From Anisus vortex (Eukaryota > Mollusca > Gastropoda > Planorbidae): 64,000 nucleotides of DNA. The stretch is from positions 29,860,490-29,924,489 of the forward strand of contig OX421499.1 in assembly GCA_949126835.1 (NCBI GenBank), given 5' to 3'. The notes beneath the pieces are model-generated. The model saw only the letters and a list, made by a program, of their open reading frames with translations. It was not told where the DNA came from and ran no database searches. Positions 33,249-44,400 of the stretch are shown here, piece after piece. Each line of letters begins with the position of its first letter. The first letter of the stretch is position 1. A program made the position numbers and the translations under genes.

Positions 33249-33941
33249 ATGGAAGCCACAAATAATCTTACATTGGATCCAGAGATATTTGATCTAACCT
33301 CAGAGCAGCTTAATAAAATGTCAATGATACAATTAAAAGAATTGGCTAAATCATTGGGCATTTCTATCACAGAAACTAGGCCATCAAAAACTAAATTACT
33401 TCAAGAGGTAACTGAGTGTTTAAGAAAACAAGGTACACTAATTATTGAAGAAACTACTGCTAATGATAATATTAATGATGAATCAGATGATGAATTACCT
33501 TTTCCTATAACACAAAGAGTGAAGCATACAACTGGTGAATTAAGTGAAGAATTGAAATTTAAACTTGAGTTAAGAAAGATGGAATTAGAGATGGAAAGAG
33601 AAAACAAGAGAATTGAGATGGAAAGAGAAAGAGAAAGCCAGAGAATTGAGATGGAAAGAGAAATAGCAAGAGAGAAAATAGCAAGCCAAGAAAGAATTGA
33701 GCTAGCAAGGTCTCGTACGTCAAATCATTCGAATGCAAGCTCTGAAGCAGATGCAGAACTGTATAAGTTTAAGAAACATATTCCAGTTTTTGAAGATAAT
33801 TCGGTGGAAGAGTTCTTCATGATTTTCGAGAGAAACGCTAGAGACTATCAATTTCCCGAGGGCAAGAAAGCTATACTCCTACGCTCAGCTCTGAACAAAG
33901 GAAAGGCACTTGATGTTGTATTAAGTCTTACTGAAGAGTAA
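33249..33941 (+). CDS. Gag N-terminal part of the Gmr1-like element (230 codons, ends at in-frame TAA)
   Basis: Residues 13-60 look like a SAP motif (LTSEQLNKM, then LKELAKSLGI, then KTKLLQEV), a helix-extended-helix fold that binds nucleic acid in other proteins. Residues about 95-155 form a highly charged, probable coiled coil rich in EMERE repeats. The capsid-like region starts at about residue 175 (KHIPVFEDNSVEEFFMIFE). It is cut by TAA at 33939-33941, and the same frame continues at once in the next ORF. So the stop lies inside the capsid-like domain, not at a natural domain boundary. It could be a nonsense mutation or a read-through stop; I favour mutation because it falls inside the fold. 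Confidence 0.85.
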   Translation: MEATNNLTLDPEIFDLTSEQLNKMSMIQLKELAKSLGISITETRPSKTKLLQEVTECLRKQGTLIIEETTANDNINDESDDELPFPITQRVKHTTGELSEELKFKLELRKMELEMERENKRIEMERERESQRIEMEREIAREKIASQERIELARSRTSNHSNASSEADAELYKFKKHIPVFEDNSVEEFFMIFERNARDYQFPEGKKAILLRSALNKGKALDVVLSLTEE

Positions 33942-36900
33942 TTGTATGATTATGAACTGATCAAGAATAGAGTACTGCTAAGTTATGCATTAACACCTGA
34001 AAAATATAGAAAAGTTTTTCGCGAGTCTAAGAAAGAACAGGAACAATCCCATGTTGATTTTCTAAGACAGAAAAAGAAATATTTTGAAAGATGGATTCGA
34101 TCCAAAGGTGTAAACAAAGACTTTGATAAATTAGCTAATCTTATGCTAATGGAAGACTTTAACAATAACATCAGAGGTGATGTAAGAATACATTTAGCAG
34201 ACAAAGGTGTAGAACAAGTAGAAACAGCAGCAGTAATGGCAGACGAATATGTTATTATCCATTCCAGCAATAAATTTACAACAGTTGATAAATCTAAATT
34301 CCAGAATCGAGATATGAAGGTAGAAAAGAGAACCATAAATCCAAATGAATCCTATCAATCAAAGAGACATCAGCAGAGCAATGAAGGTCCAACAAATTCC
34401 AAGCCAACCTGTAGCCATTGTAAACGAATTGGACATACTAAGGAAAAGTGCTGGATATTGAATGGGAACCCGAATAAAAAGAATGTTGTCTTATCGTATG
34501 TAGCAATGCCAAAACAAAGAACTCATGAAAATGTAAAGAAGGATATTAGAACTCAAACAGAGATACCTAGTGCTAATGCAGATAACCTGACAAAACACAC
34601 GTATCTAGGAAACTTGAAACCAGAAATAGTTCCTGAAATAGAGACAATGGTTTTCAATAATTCTAATTCTAATCTGAGCTCCAAGGAGTCTATATCAGAT
34701 AGAACCACCATGAGTACTAAACATACCTCTTACAAAAATAACTTGGATACAGATCTCATCGATACTGAGATACCAAGCAATTGTTTACCATTCATTGAAG
34801 AAGGTACCGTGTCATCCATAATAAATGGTGTCACTAGTGAAAAGAACATCAGAATACTCCGTGATACAGGGGCTGAGGTTTCACTACTTTTAGAGAATAC
34901 TGTTCCTACGTCACAATCGACATATACAGGACAGGATCTTACTATTCAAGGTGTATCAAGGAAAAATGTACAAGTTCCTTTGCATCAAATACAGCTGAAG
35001 AGTGCGTACTTCACTGGAAATGTAGTTGTGGGTGTGTACAAATCACTTCCGTTTAAAGGCGTTTCTTTAATACTGGGAAATGATATTGCTGGAGATGTGG
35101 TGCATTCCATATCCAAGAAAAAACAATACCTTAATAAAAGTGAGAGCTTTATAAAACCTATATGCATCGTCACTAGAGGTATGGCCCAACAACAAAAGTC
35201 TGTCGAAACCATGTCAAAGTCAGAAATGGAACCAGAAATTGACCTACAGGCAACTTTCCTGGCTGACATCTTGAGTGGTCCCTCAGTCAAGACTACTGAA
35301 AGTAATTTGTCACCTCGACAATTACTCCTATTAGAACAGAATAGAGATTCAGGAATTAAACACCTGAAGAAAAAGGTGATAACTGAACAGGAGGCAGAAA
35401 TTAAAGGAAATGGATTTTTTCTGAAGGAGGGAATATTAATGCAAAAATGGAGAGATGTGAAATGTGATAATGACAATTGCAGAGAAGGAAGTCAGATTGT
35501 GGTACCAGCCATATATCGTAATGACATCTTACACATGGCTCATGATACGCCATATGCTGGTCATCTAGGAGTGAACAAGACTTACCGTCGAATTCTTCCG
35601 TACTTCTATTGGCCTGGACTACATCGTGACGTCACAAAATACTGCAAGTCATGCAATACATGCCAGATAGTTGGTAAACCTAACCAGACTATACCGGTAG
35701 CACCTCTAAAGCCAATACCCGCCTTTGCAGAACCATTTAGCCACTTGCTAATAGACTGTGTAGGTCCTTTGCCTAAAACAAAGACAGGACACCAGTACTT
35801 ATTCACTATAATGTGCACTGCCACGAGATATCCTGAAGCTATTCCGCTACGCACCATTAACGCAGATAAGATATCTGACGCACTGATTGCATTTTGTTCA
35901 AGATACGGTCTTCCAAAGACTATACAGTCAGACCAAGGATCTAACTTTACATCAAAGCTGTTTAACCAGGTCTTAAAGAAACTAGGCATCCAACATGCAA
36001 CTTCAACTGCGTACCATCCGCAAAGCCAAGGTGCCCTAGAAAGATATCATCAGACTCTGAAAACCATGCTCCGCACATACTGTTTTGAGAACACTGAAGA
36101 CTGGGATCGCGGTATTCCATTCGCTCTTTTCGCGACTAGAGAAACTGTGCAGGAATCTCTTGGATTCAGTCCGTTCGAGTTAGTGTTTGGACATTCAGTT
36201 CGAGGACCTCTAAAACTGTTGCAGGAAACCTTGTTAAATTCTGATGAAGAGACTGGACTCGTAGCTTATGTGGAACAATTTAGCAATAGAATCTATCATG
36301 CTTTTAATCATGTTAAAGATAATCTTTTGCAGGCTCAGAAAAGAATGAAAGGGTACTATGATGTCAAGGCCAGATCCCGATGTTTCCATCCTGGTGACAA
36401 AGTCCTCATGTTGACCCAATTGTCTGGACAACCCCTGAGTGCAAAATATACAGGACCATATCAGGTTTTAGATAAAATCAGTGATGTAACATACATTGTA
36501 AAAACCCCTGATAGAAGGAAAACACAGAGACTGTGCCATATAAACATGCTAAAACCTTATGTTGTTAGGGAAGAACAAACTGACATTAGGCCAGTGAGTG
36601 CTATCAAAACTGTTGAAACACCCCCGCCTAAATTTAAAAAGACAATCATAGAAAGTAAACTTCAGAACACTGAAGCACTTAAAAACCTCAATGATAAACT
36701 GGCACATCTAGACTCAGGTGAACAGACTTCTATCAAGGGTTTAATCTATGATCATGTAAATTTGTTTAGTGATGTTCCTAACAAAACAACTTTGGTTACC
36801 CATGATGTAGTTTTAAAAGATGATAATGTTAAACCTGTCAAACAACATCCGTATAGGGTTAATCCCATACAACTTGAACACATCCGTAAAGAAATTGATT

Positions 36901-38084
36901 ATATGCTGAGCAATGATATAATTACTCACAGTAACAGTGATTGGTCATCCCCATGTGTGTTGGTTCCCAAATCTGATGGTTCACTACGCTTTTGTGTAGA
37001 CTATAGGAAATTAAACCAAGTGACAAAAACAGATTCGTATCCCATACCACGGATAGATGATTTAATCGATAGAGTAAGCACTGCAAACTATGTAACTAAG
37101 ATTGACTTACTAACAGCTTATTTCCAAATCCCATTAACAGATAGGGCTCAGGAGGTATCAACTTTTGTTACTCCTGATGGATTATATAAGTTTAAAGTAA
37201 TGCCATTCGGAATGGTCAATGCTCCAGCTAGTTTTCAAAGACTAATAAACACTATTATCCATGATATCCCACAATGCCATGCATATCTGGACGATATCGT
37301 AGTGTTCAGTAATAACTTTAATGATCATCTAGATCAGTTGAAACTATTATTCCAAAAACTAAAACAGGCTAATCTTACTATAAACCTAGTTAAAAGTCAA
37401 TTTTGCCATGCAGAAATCGAATATTTAGGTCATGTAGTGGGTAATGGCAAAGTAAAACCAGTGAATGCCAAAGTCAAAGCTATACAGGAATTCCCTGTCC
37501 CTAAAACGCAGAAACAACTTCGAGGATTTCTGGGTATGGCCGGGTACTACAGGAAGTTTTGTAAAAACTTTTCTATTATCACTTGCCCTTTGACAAATCT
37601 CTTGAGAAAGAAAAATCAATTTAAGTGGACTCAGGAATGTGACCAAGCCTTTAATAATATAAAAGACATACTGACCAAGGCACCAGTATTAGTCTCACCT
37701 GATTATACTAAACCTTTCAGAATAACGGTAGACTCGTGTAATACAGGAATGGGCGCGGTAATCTCACAAATAGGAGATGATTCACTTGAACATCCCATTA
37801 GCTTTTGTTCAAAAAAATTTAACCCACATGAGGTAAATTATAGCACAATAGAGCAGGAATTACTAGGACTTATCCAAGCATTGAAACATTTCAATTACTA
37901 TGTAAATGGTTCTCAGTTCCCAATCGAGATATTCACTGATCACAATCCACTAGTATTTCTTTCCCGCATCAAACAAAATCAGCGCATTCTAAGATGGAGT
38001 TTGTTCATTCAAGCTTACAACTTAAAAATAACTCACTTATCTGGAAAAGATAACATCGTCGCGGACACCCTATCGCGTATGTAA
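33942..38084 (+). CDS. Gag C-terminus plus Pol (PR-INT-RT-RH) of the Gmr1-like element
   Basis: 1380 codons in the same frame as the upstream gag ORF. The first codon is TTG, so this ORF has no start of its own and depends on the upstream frame. In order: capsid-like remainder (1-110); CCHC zinc knuckle near 157-171 (CSHCKRIGHTKEKC); aspartic protease, DTGA at about 308; integrase HHCC finger (540-573); integrase core D605, D664, E700 (D,D35E); GPY-type module (TGPYQV); reverse transcriptase with YLDD at 1115-1118; RNase H with D1264, E1304 or E1306, D1333 and D1375. No chromodomain and nothing after RNase H. All catalytic residues I could check are present. Integrase ahead of RT is the copia-like order seen in the Gmr1 group of Ty3/Gypsy elements. 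Confidence 0.95.
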   Translation: MYDYELIKNRVLLSYALTPEKYRKVFRESKKEQEQSHVDFLRQKKKYFERWIRSKGVNKDFDKLANLMLMEDFNNNIRGDVRIHLADKGVEQVETAAVMADEYVIIHSSNKFTTVDKSKFQNRDMKVEKRTINPNESYQSKRHQQSNEGPTNSKPTCSHCKRIGHTKEKCWILNGNPNKKNVVLSYVAMPKQRTHENVKKDIRTQTEIPSANADNLTKHTYLGNLKPEIVPEIETMVFNNSNSNLSSKESISDRTTMSTKHTSYKNNLDTDLIDTEIPSNCLPFIEEGTVSSIINGVTSEKNIRILRDTGAEVSLLLENTVPTSQSTYTGQDLTIQGVSRKNVQVPLHQIQLKSAYFTGNVVVGVYKSLPFKGVSLILGNDIAGDVVHSISKKKQYLNKSESFIKPICIVTRGMAQQQKSVETMSKSEMEPEIDLQATFLADILSGPSVKTTESNLSPRQLLLLEQNRDSGIKHLKKKVITEQEAEIKGNGFFLKEGILMQKWRDVKCDNDNCREGSQIVVPAIYRNDILHMAHDTPYAGHLGVNKTYRRILPYFYWPGLHRDVTKYCKSCNTCQIVGKPNQTIPVAPLKPIPAFAEPFSHLLIDCVGPLPKTKTGHQYLFTIMCTATRYPEAIPLRTINADKISDALIAFCSRYGLPKTIQSDQGSNFTSKLFNQVLKKLGIQHATSTAYHPQSQGALERYHQTLKTMLRTYCFENTEDWDRGIPFALFATRETVQESLGFSPFELVFGHSVRGPLKLLQETLLNSDEETGLVAYVEQFSNRIYHAFNHVKDNLLQAQKRMKGYYDVKARSRCFHPGDKVLMLTQLSGQPLSAKYTGPYQVLDKISDVTYIVKTPDRRKTQRLCHINMLKPYVVREEQTDIRPVSAIKTVETPPPKFKKTIIESKLQNTEALKNLNDKLAHLDSGEQTSIKGLIYDHVNLFSDVPNKTTLVTHDVVLKDDNVKPVKQHPYRVNPIQLEHIRKEIDYMLSNDIITHSNSDWSSPCVLVPKSDGSLRFCVDYRKLNQVTKTDSYPIPRIDDLIDRVSTANYVTKIDLLTAYFQIPLTDRAQEVSTFVTPDGLYKFKVMPFGMVNAPASFQRLINTIIHDIPQCHAYLDDIVVFSNNFNDHLDQLKLLFQKLKQANLTINLVKSQFCHAEIEYLGHVVGNGKVKPVNAKVKAIQEFPVPKTQKQLRGFLGMAGYYRKFCKNFSIITCPLTNLLRKKNQFKWTQECDQAFNNIKDILTKAPVLVSPDYTKPFRITVDSCNTGMGAVISQIGDDSLEHPISFCSKKFNPHEVNYSTIEQELLGLIQALKHFNYYVNGSQFPIEIFTDHNPLVFLSRIKQNQRILRWSLFIQAYNLKITHLSGKDNIVADTLSRM

Positions 38085-38857
38085 CAAATGTATAAAGGGA
38101 TAACTTCATGTATATATTCTGATAATCCTAACTAAGAGAATTGGATCATTTAAAATATTAATGCATGAATATATGAATATGTTGTGATTATTTTATGCAA
38201 TATCTTATGCCTTATTTTATGCCATGAATATTACCATTTGCTAAAACAAATATTATTATTGTTGTAGAAAAAAAAAGAAAGAACCTAATAAGTTACTTAT
38301 AAATATTATGGATTTATGAACATAATTCTTTCTTTAGTAATAAGATAATGAATGAACAGAAATGTACATCCTTATTTTGAAACAATCAAACTATAGTTGT
38401 GATTATGTAAAAACCAAGATAGAGTAATGTGCATACACTTCACATGCTTACACACTTAAGATTAAACTCTTACTTTAAAATTTATTTAAATATTAATTTC
38501 ATTTAAGTTGAATTAATTAATGATTGAATTGTTTAATATGATGACATTAGTTATGTTGATTTTTACCTTATAAATAAGATGATGATGTTTATAAGGAATG
38601 ATATCTCAGAGAGTATAATTTTTTTAGAATAACGCGAACATGTGTTATGGTCTAAGGATAACTTGAGATCCTATATGATGAGGGTTTAATAGAATAAATT
38701 ATTTCCCTTACTTGTCTTATTTAACGGACTACCCAGGTGGAGTCAGTTTTTTTTTGTATATTTTTTAGAACTAAAGTTAAGTGCAGGCGGTTCTAAAAGA
38801 AATTGCACACTTCTATTGTTTAGTATGCAATGTTCTTTTCCTTTTGGTACGGGCGAC

Positions 38858-39889
38858 TGTTACGAAACGTAAATTCCCTACATTGTAATGTTAATAAACC
38901 AACTAAATCATTTAAGCGAATTGCGTTTAAACGATATAAAATATTTCTCAGCTCACGGTTTTCCCCGGGTTTTTCCTAACCTAATTTGAGCATTATTGTT
39001 TTTTATTAACCTCGATAAAAACATGAACTGTGCACGCGAATACAGCATGTCAAGGTCGTCCGGTCTCTCCTTATTTTGTTAGAGCATTATTGTTTGTTCT
39101 TAATAAAAAGTATCTGATCACGCAGTCAACATGCGGGCTTGATTAAAATATTCGTGTCACTAGGCTGTCTGGTTTTTCCAACGATTGACCCGTAATATAT
39201 TTCTACGCGATTCGACCTTTTAGTCAGTTCTTGGCTTGCATTCGATCTAGTAACATCAAATATACTCCGCTCTGAGTATCATTTCTATTTGATTTGTATT
39301 ATGGAAAATTTATTATTCTACTATTAACTACAATGCTATATGTTCATTGAGGATATTCATTACTAATTGGAATATGTGTATTTCTTGATTGTGTATATAA
39401 TATTATTTGGATTCCTACTGGATTGATGTTGTAAATTAAACCAAATTTATCGTTGCTTTCTACACAACTTGGTTAACGTCAATATTTCAAAGTTATATAC
39501 ATGTGTGTATGTGTAATATTTATACAACTATTTTAATAATCTACACTACCACTCAACATCGAGGTTCTTGCTGTATAATATGAGCCACATAAATAATTAT
39601 ACATGAAGTAAATCAACTGTAAACTCTAAAACTACGCTATGTGAATTGCCAGGGGATACTAAGAACCACGGAATACTCTAGACAACTACAAATAAACTTC
39701 AGAATGATATAATAAGATCTTCACTAATACAAGGATACTCACACTAACAATAACAATACTATAACTATCATTTTCATAAATTGAATGGGGGCTCTAGCCG
39801 TAATAACATTATAAATTATAATTATACTTGTGTGATAAATAGAAGGTCTCATCCATAATTTATTATGGTGAATAAATTGCCTTGTAATA
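38858..39889 (+). repeat. 3' LTR (1032 bp)
   Basis: Same sequence as the 5' LTR by eye. The downstream ATAT completes the target duplication. Confidence 0.93.
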
Positions 39890-41452
39890 ATATTAAGATA
39901 GATCGTTGGGATTTTTCAGAAGTACATCGAAGCTTTCAAAGAGGAGTTTTCTAATCAAAGGCAAGACTTTCAAATTGATGGACTCATTTTTTCATACCAC
40001 ATCAAACCTAATTGGTTTGATGTAGATATTTTTTTTAAGTGGAGGGATATTGGCGATATTAAAATGCAGTAAGTCGAATTTTAAATATTTAAAAAAAGGG
40101 GCATCCAAAAGTGCCCATTTGCGGAAAAAAATCTGGAAGGAAGCTGCTTAGGCAAGTCATCTGCTATTCTCAACTGCTAGGCATTCGCTTTATTTTACTT
40201 TAAACTTTTGGTTCAACTTACACTGTTGAAAAGATTTTATTAAGCGGTCACCTATACTTGAACACTCATTAATTGATACAGATTAATTACATTTAACAGA
40301 GTTTTTATGCTCATCTTCTTTAATTAAACAAAAATATAAGTAGGCTAATTCTAAAACACATTTATTTGTATTATTGATTTAATAATTATAAAATACTTAT
40401 TTAATAGCACTAGGCCTATATTTCTGTAATTATTAATTTTTAAAATATAAACTCCTTAAATGTAAAAAAAAAAATAATGCAGGAAATGTTTATTTACAAC
40501 TGTTTAACGTAGATTATTTTAATCTTCTAATGCTTACATCTTGTAATGAATACCATAATGTTGAATTTATATAAAGAAATAATAATTAGTCAGTAATATT
40601 TCTTATATTAAACAGTTTGGCATCACTTTTAAATCAAAATAAAAGTGGAAACGTTTTTTAATTGAAGGGAGATAATTTAACTAGTTTTATTTGCGCTAAA
40701 ATTTCTACTATGTTTCCTTCTTGAATTCTTTTATAAAAGAATAAATGGCTTACAATTTATAACTGTGAAATGATCAAACTGTAAAAAGTATTTGAAAATA
40801 TAAATATTATATGACTAAAGTATTTACATGTATACTTTCAAACATTACATTAACTACTCAGTTTTTATGATTACTACGTATCCATTCCGCTTAACGATAA
40901 TGGGGCGCATGTATCTGGAATAAACTCACTAGATAATTTCTCAGTTAAACTGAGACAAAATATAATTAACATTTACCGGTGTTAGATCCTTATCTTGATA
41001 AACAAATTATATTGTTTAGAGTTTAAACAATTATTACCATCAATGTGGATGATAATCATAAACACGTAAATTTTTAAGTATAAAACGCATTAGATCTAAC
41101 GCCTTTCTCTATAAATAATCTCATTTGCTTTAGCCTTGTTCTTGCTACGAAATTAAATTAATTCCCCTTTAAAAGTATAATAGAGCAGGTTGACTTTTAG
41201 GATGTTGTCACGGTGAATGATTTCGAAATCCTAGTTTGGCACACTGAGAGCAAAAGGTTGCTGACCCCTGTTTTAAATAATGCCATGTTACTGGTTTCCC
41301 TGGTTTGTTCAAGTAACCCATTCCACTCGAAAAGAAAGAGTACTTATACTTATATTATATGCATTTGTTCTCGCATCAGGGATACGGAACGTGTTTTTGT
41401 GCTTATGTTTACCTGAGCTTTGCAACAGATTATTCTTGTGTTATATTTCTGA

Positions 41453-44400
41453 AACTCCGCCATAGCCGGTCCCAAGCCCGGATGAGAAAGGAGGAGGGTT
41501 GGGCGAGGGGCTAGCAACCCCTTCCCGTCAAACTACTACCGCTACAAAAACACAAACAAGGATCCTAACAGACAACTCGGTACTGGGAGAGGATGGACCT
41601 CCAGTTGGAGGTACGATGATGTCGGGCAGTGAAAGCCAGCTACTGGAAGCTGCCAGGCAGACGGCCATCATCTCGACCAGGACCACACTAACTATCGGAA
41701 CATGGAACGTCCGCACCATGTTTGAAGCTGGTAAAGCAGCACAAGTGGCGGTGGAGATGAGGAATTACAAGATTAGCATCCTCGGCATCAGCGAAGCCAG
41801 ATGGACCGATTCCGGCCAGAAGAGGCTCACCACGGGAGAGCTACTCCTTTATTCAGGGCACGAGGATGAAAATGGACCACACACTCAGGGGGTGGCTATC
41901 ATGCTCTCAAAGGCTGCCCAAGGAGCACTAATTGGTTGGGAGGCACATGGTCCAAGAGTCATCACTGCGTCTTTCAGAACAAAGAGGAAAAAGATCAACA
42001 TGAATCTCGTTCAGTGCTATGCCCCTACTAACGATAGTGAAGACTGTACGAAAGATGAATTTTACGGTAGGCTGCAGAGCATCATTCAGAGGTTTCCTAG
42101 CAGAGACATAACCATGTTGATTGGAGACCTTAACGCTAAAATAGGAGATGACAACACTGGTTACGAAGAGGTTATGGGTCGAGAGGGGTTGGGAGAGATG
42201 AGTGACAATGGAGAGAGGTTTGTAGATCTGTGTGCTGCAAACAGCCTTGTCATCGGCGGTAGCATCTTCCCCCATAGAAAGATACACAAAGTCACCTGGC
42301 TCTCACCAGACCTCCACACCGGAAACCAGATAGACCATATATGCATTTCCAAGAAGTTCCGGAGGTCCCTGCAAGATGTACGTGTTAGAAGAGGAGCGGA
42401 CGTGGCTTCAGACCACCACCTTCTTGTTGCACGTGTCAAGCTTAAACTTAAAAGGAATTGGGCAGTAGAATTAAACCAGCGAAAGAAGTTCAACACAATA
42501 CTTCTCAGAGACCCAACCAAATGCCAGGAATTCAAGCTGGCACTTGCAAACAAATTCCAAGTCCTGCAAGAAATAATTGATGAAGAGGAAGCAACAATAG
42601 ACAAGAAGTGGAGGATAGTGGAAACAACAATAAAGACAGTTTGTCAAGAAGTATTGGGCCCACAGAAACGCAACCACAAGGAATGGATCTCAACGGTCTC
42701 TTTGAAGAAAATAGAACAGAGAAGAGAAATGAAGGCAGTACTAAATAGCAGCCGGACACGTGCAGAGAAGGCCAAGGCACAGGAACAATACACACAAGCA
42801 AACAAGAGTGTAAAGAAGAGCATCAAAGCCGACAAAAAGAATTATGCAGATGCTCTAGCTGCAGAAGCGGAGGAAGCAGCCAGAAATGGAAATATGAAAG
42901 ACTTGTATACCATCACCAAGAAGTTATCTGGAAAGTTTAGTAAACCTGAAAGACCGGTGAAAGATAAAGAAGGAAAGCAGATAATCGATGACGAAGGACA
43001 AAAGAGAAGATGGGTGGAATACTTTGAAGAGCTACTCAACAGGCCAGCTCCACCAGACCCACCTGATATCCAGCCGGCAGACATAGACCTCCTGATAGAC
43101 TGCAATGCACCTACAAAGGAAGAAATACGCCAAGCCATCAAGAAGCTTAAAAGCGGAAAAGCACCTGGACCAGATGATATCCCTGCGGAGGCACTGAAAG
43201 CGGACGTGGAGACTACAGTAGAGCTCTTACACCCCCTCTTCCAAAAGATCTGGGAAGAGGAGCAAGTCCCAACAGAGTGGAAAGAGGGACTACTCATTAA
43301 ACTCCCTAAGAAAGGAAACTTGAGCACCTGCTCTAACTATAGAGGAATTACCCTACTATCAATCCCAGGAAAGGTGTTCAACAGGATTCTGCTTGGCAGA
43401 ATGCAGGCTGCTGTTGATACGAAGCTGCGAGATCAGCAAGCTGGTTTCCGCAAGGATGGATCCTGCACTGACCAAATAGCTACACTGCGCATCATCCTGG
43501 AGCAGTCGCTCGAGTGGAATTCCCCCCTATATGTCAACTTTATTGACTATGAAAAGGCTTTTGACAGCGTAGACAGGGAATCACTTTGGAAGCTGCTAAG
43601 ACACTATGGGGTCCCTACAAAAATTACCTCTATAATTAAGAACTTTTATGAAGGATTGAAATGCAGAGTGATCCACAGAGGCCACCCAACAGAGGCATTC
43701 CAAGTACGGACGGGAGTGAGACAAGGCTGTTTACTGTCGCCATTTCTGTTTCTGCTAGCGATAGACTGGGTAATGAAGACATCAACATCGGATAAGCGTA
43801 ATGGCATCCAGTGGACGTTATGGTCACAACTAGACGATCTAGATTTCGCGGATGACCTGGCACTACTCGCACATACTCAGCAACAGATGCAGGAAAAGAC
43901 CAACATTGTGACGGAAAACTCCACTCGCCTTGGCCTCAACATCCACAAAGGGAAGACCAAGTTCCTTAAGGTCAACGCAGAAAACACATCGCCTATCACT
44001 CTCAATGGTGAAGCGCTAGAGGAAACTGAAGAATTCACCTATCTAGGCAGCATCGTCAATAAGAAGGGTGGATCCGATGCCGATGTAAGGGCAAGAGTTG
44101 GCAAGGCCAGGACAGCCTTCCTCCAACTTAAGAATATCTGGAGCTCAAGAGAAATATCCCTGAAAACAAAGTTCAAGATCTTCAACTCAAACGTGAAGTC
44201 TGTCTTACTCTATGGTGCAGAGACTTGGAGGACCACAGCTACTAACACCAAGAAGATCCAGACTTTCATAAACTCATGTCTCAGGAGGATTATGCATATA
44301 CGCTGGCCAGACATGATCAGTAACGATGAGCTCTGGAGTCGCACAGGGCAACAGGCAGCCGATCTGGAGATCATGCAAAAAAGATGGAGATGGTTGGGGC

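Larger units (their letters stand above)
31812..39889 (+). mobile_element. Complete Gmr1-like Ty3/Gypsy LTR retrotransposon (8.08 kb)
   Basis: Two 1032-bp LTRs (31812-32843 and 38858-39889) begin TGTTACG and end GTAATA. I saw no difference between them by eye. A 4-bp target duplication ATAT flanks the element (31808-31811, 39890-39893). A possible primer-binding site starts at 32847 (TGGGTTTTGCTCGTCA). The coding region 33249-38084 has the order Gag, protease, integrase, RT, RNase H. The 3' UTR is 38085-38857, and no obvious polypurine tract abuts the 3' LTR. The order and the YLDD-type RT place it with Gmr1-like elements. Near-identical LTRs imply a recent insertion. Confidence 0.95.
31520..41270. 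mobile_element. hAT-superfamily relic split by a Gmr1-like LTR element
   Basis: The left end CAAGGATTGGCAACC (31520) and right end GTTGCTGACCCCTG (41257-41270) are hAT-type inverted ends. Identical 8-mers TTTTAAAT flank them (31512-31519, 41271-41278). The element itself is 31520-31811 plus 39894-41270, about 1.67 kb. Near 40206-40240 the bases read FGSTYTVEK, which looks like the start of the hAT C-terminal dimerisation region. Near 39920 a stretch reads YIEAFKEEFSNQRQDF, as in ZBED/hAT transposases. No intact ORF. The interior at 40590-40890 matches the second hAT relic at 58790-59100. Confidence 0.8.
31430..41345. repeat. Old SINE-like repeat split by nested insertions
   Basis: 31430-31519 and 41279-41345 together match 48478-48670 (TTGCGTCCTACGCTCA, then GTGTTTT AAT, then GTTTRCCTGGTTTGT and AACCTATTCCA). 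Everything between is later insertion: the hAT relic and, inside it, the Gmr1-like element. Confidence 0.75.

Noticed and set aside
42161..43327. Minus-strand ORFs opposite the LINE coding region
   Set aside because: Antisense shadows of the LINE ORF.
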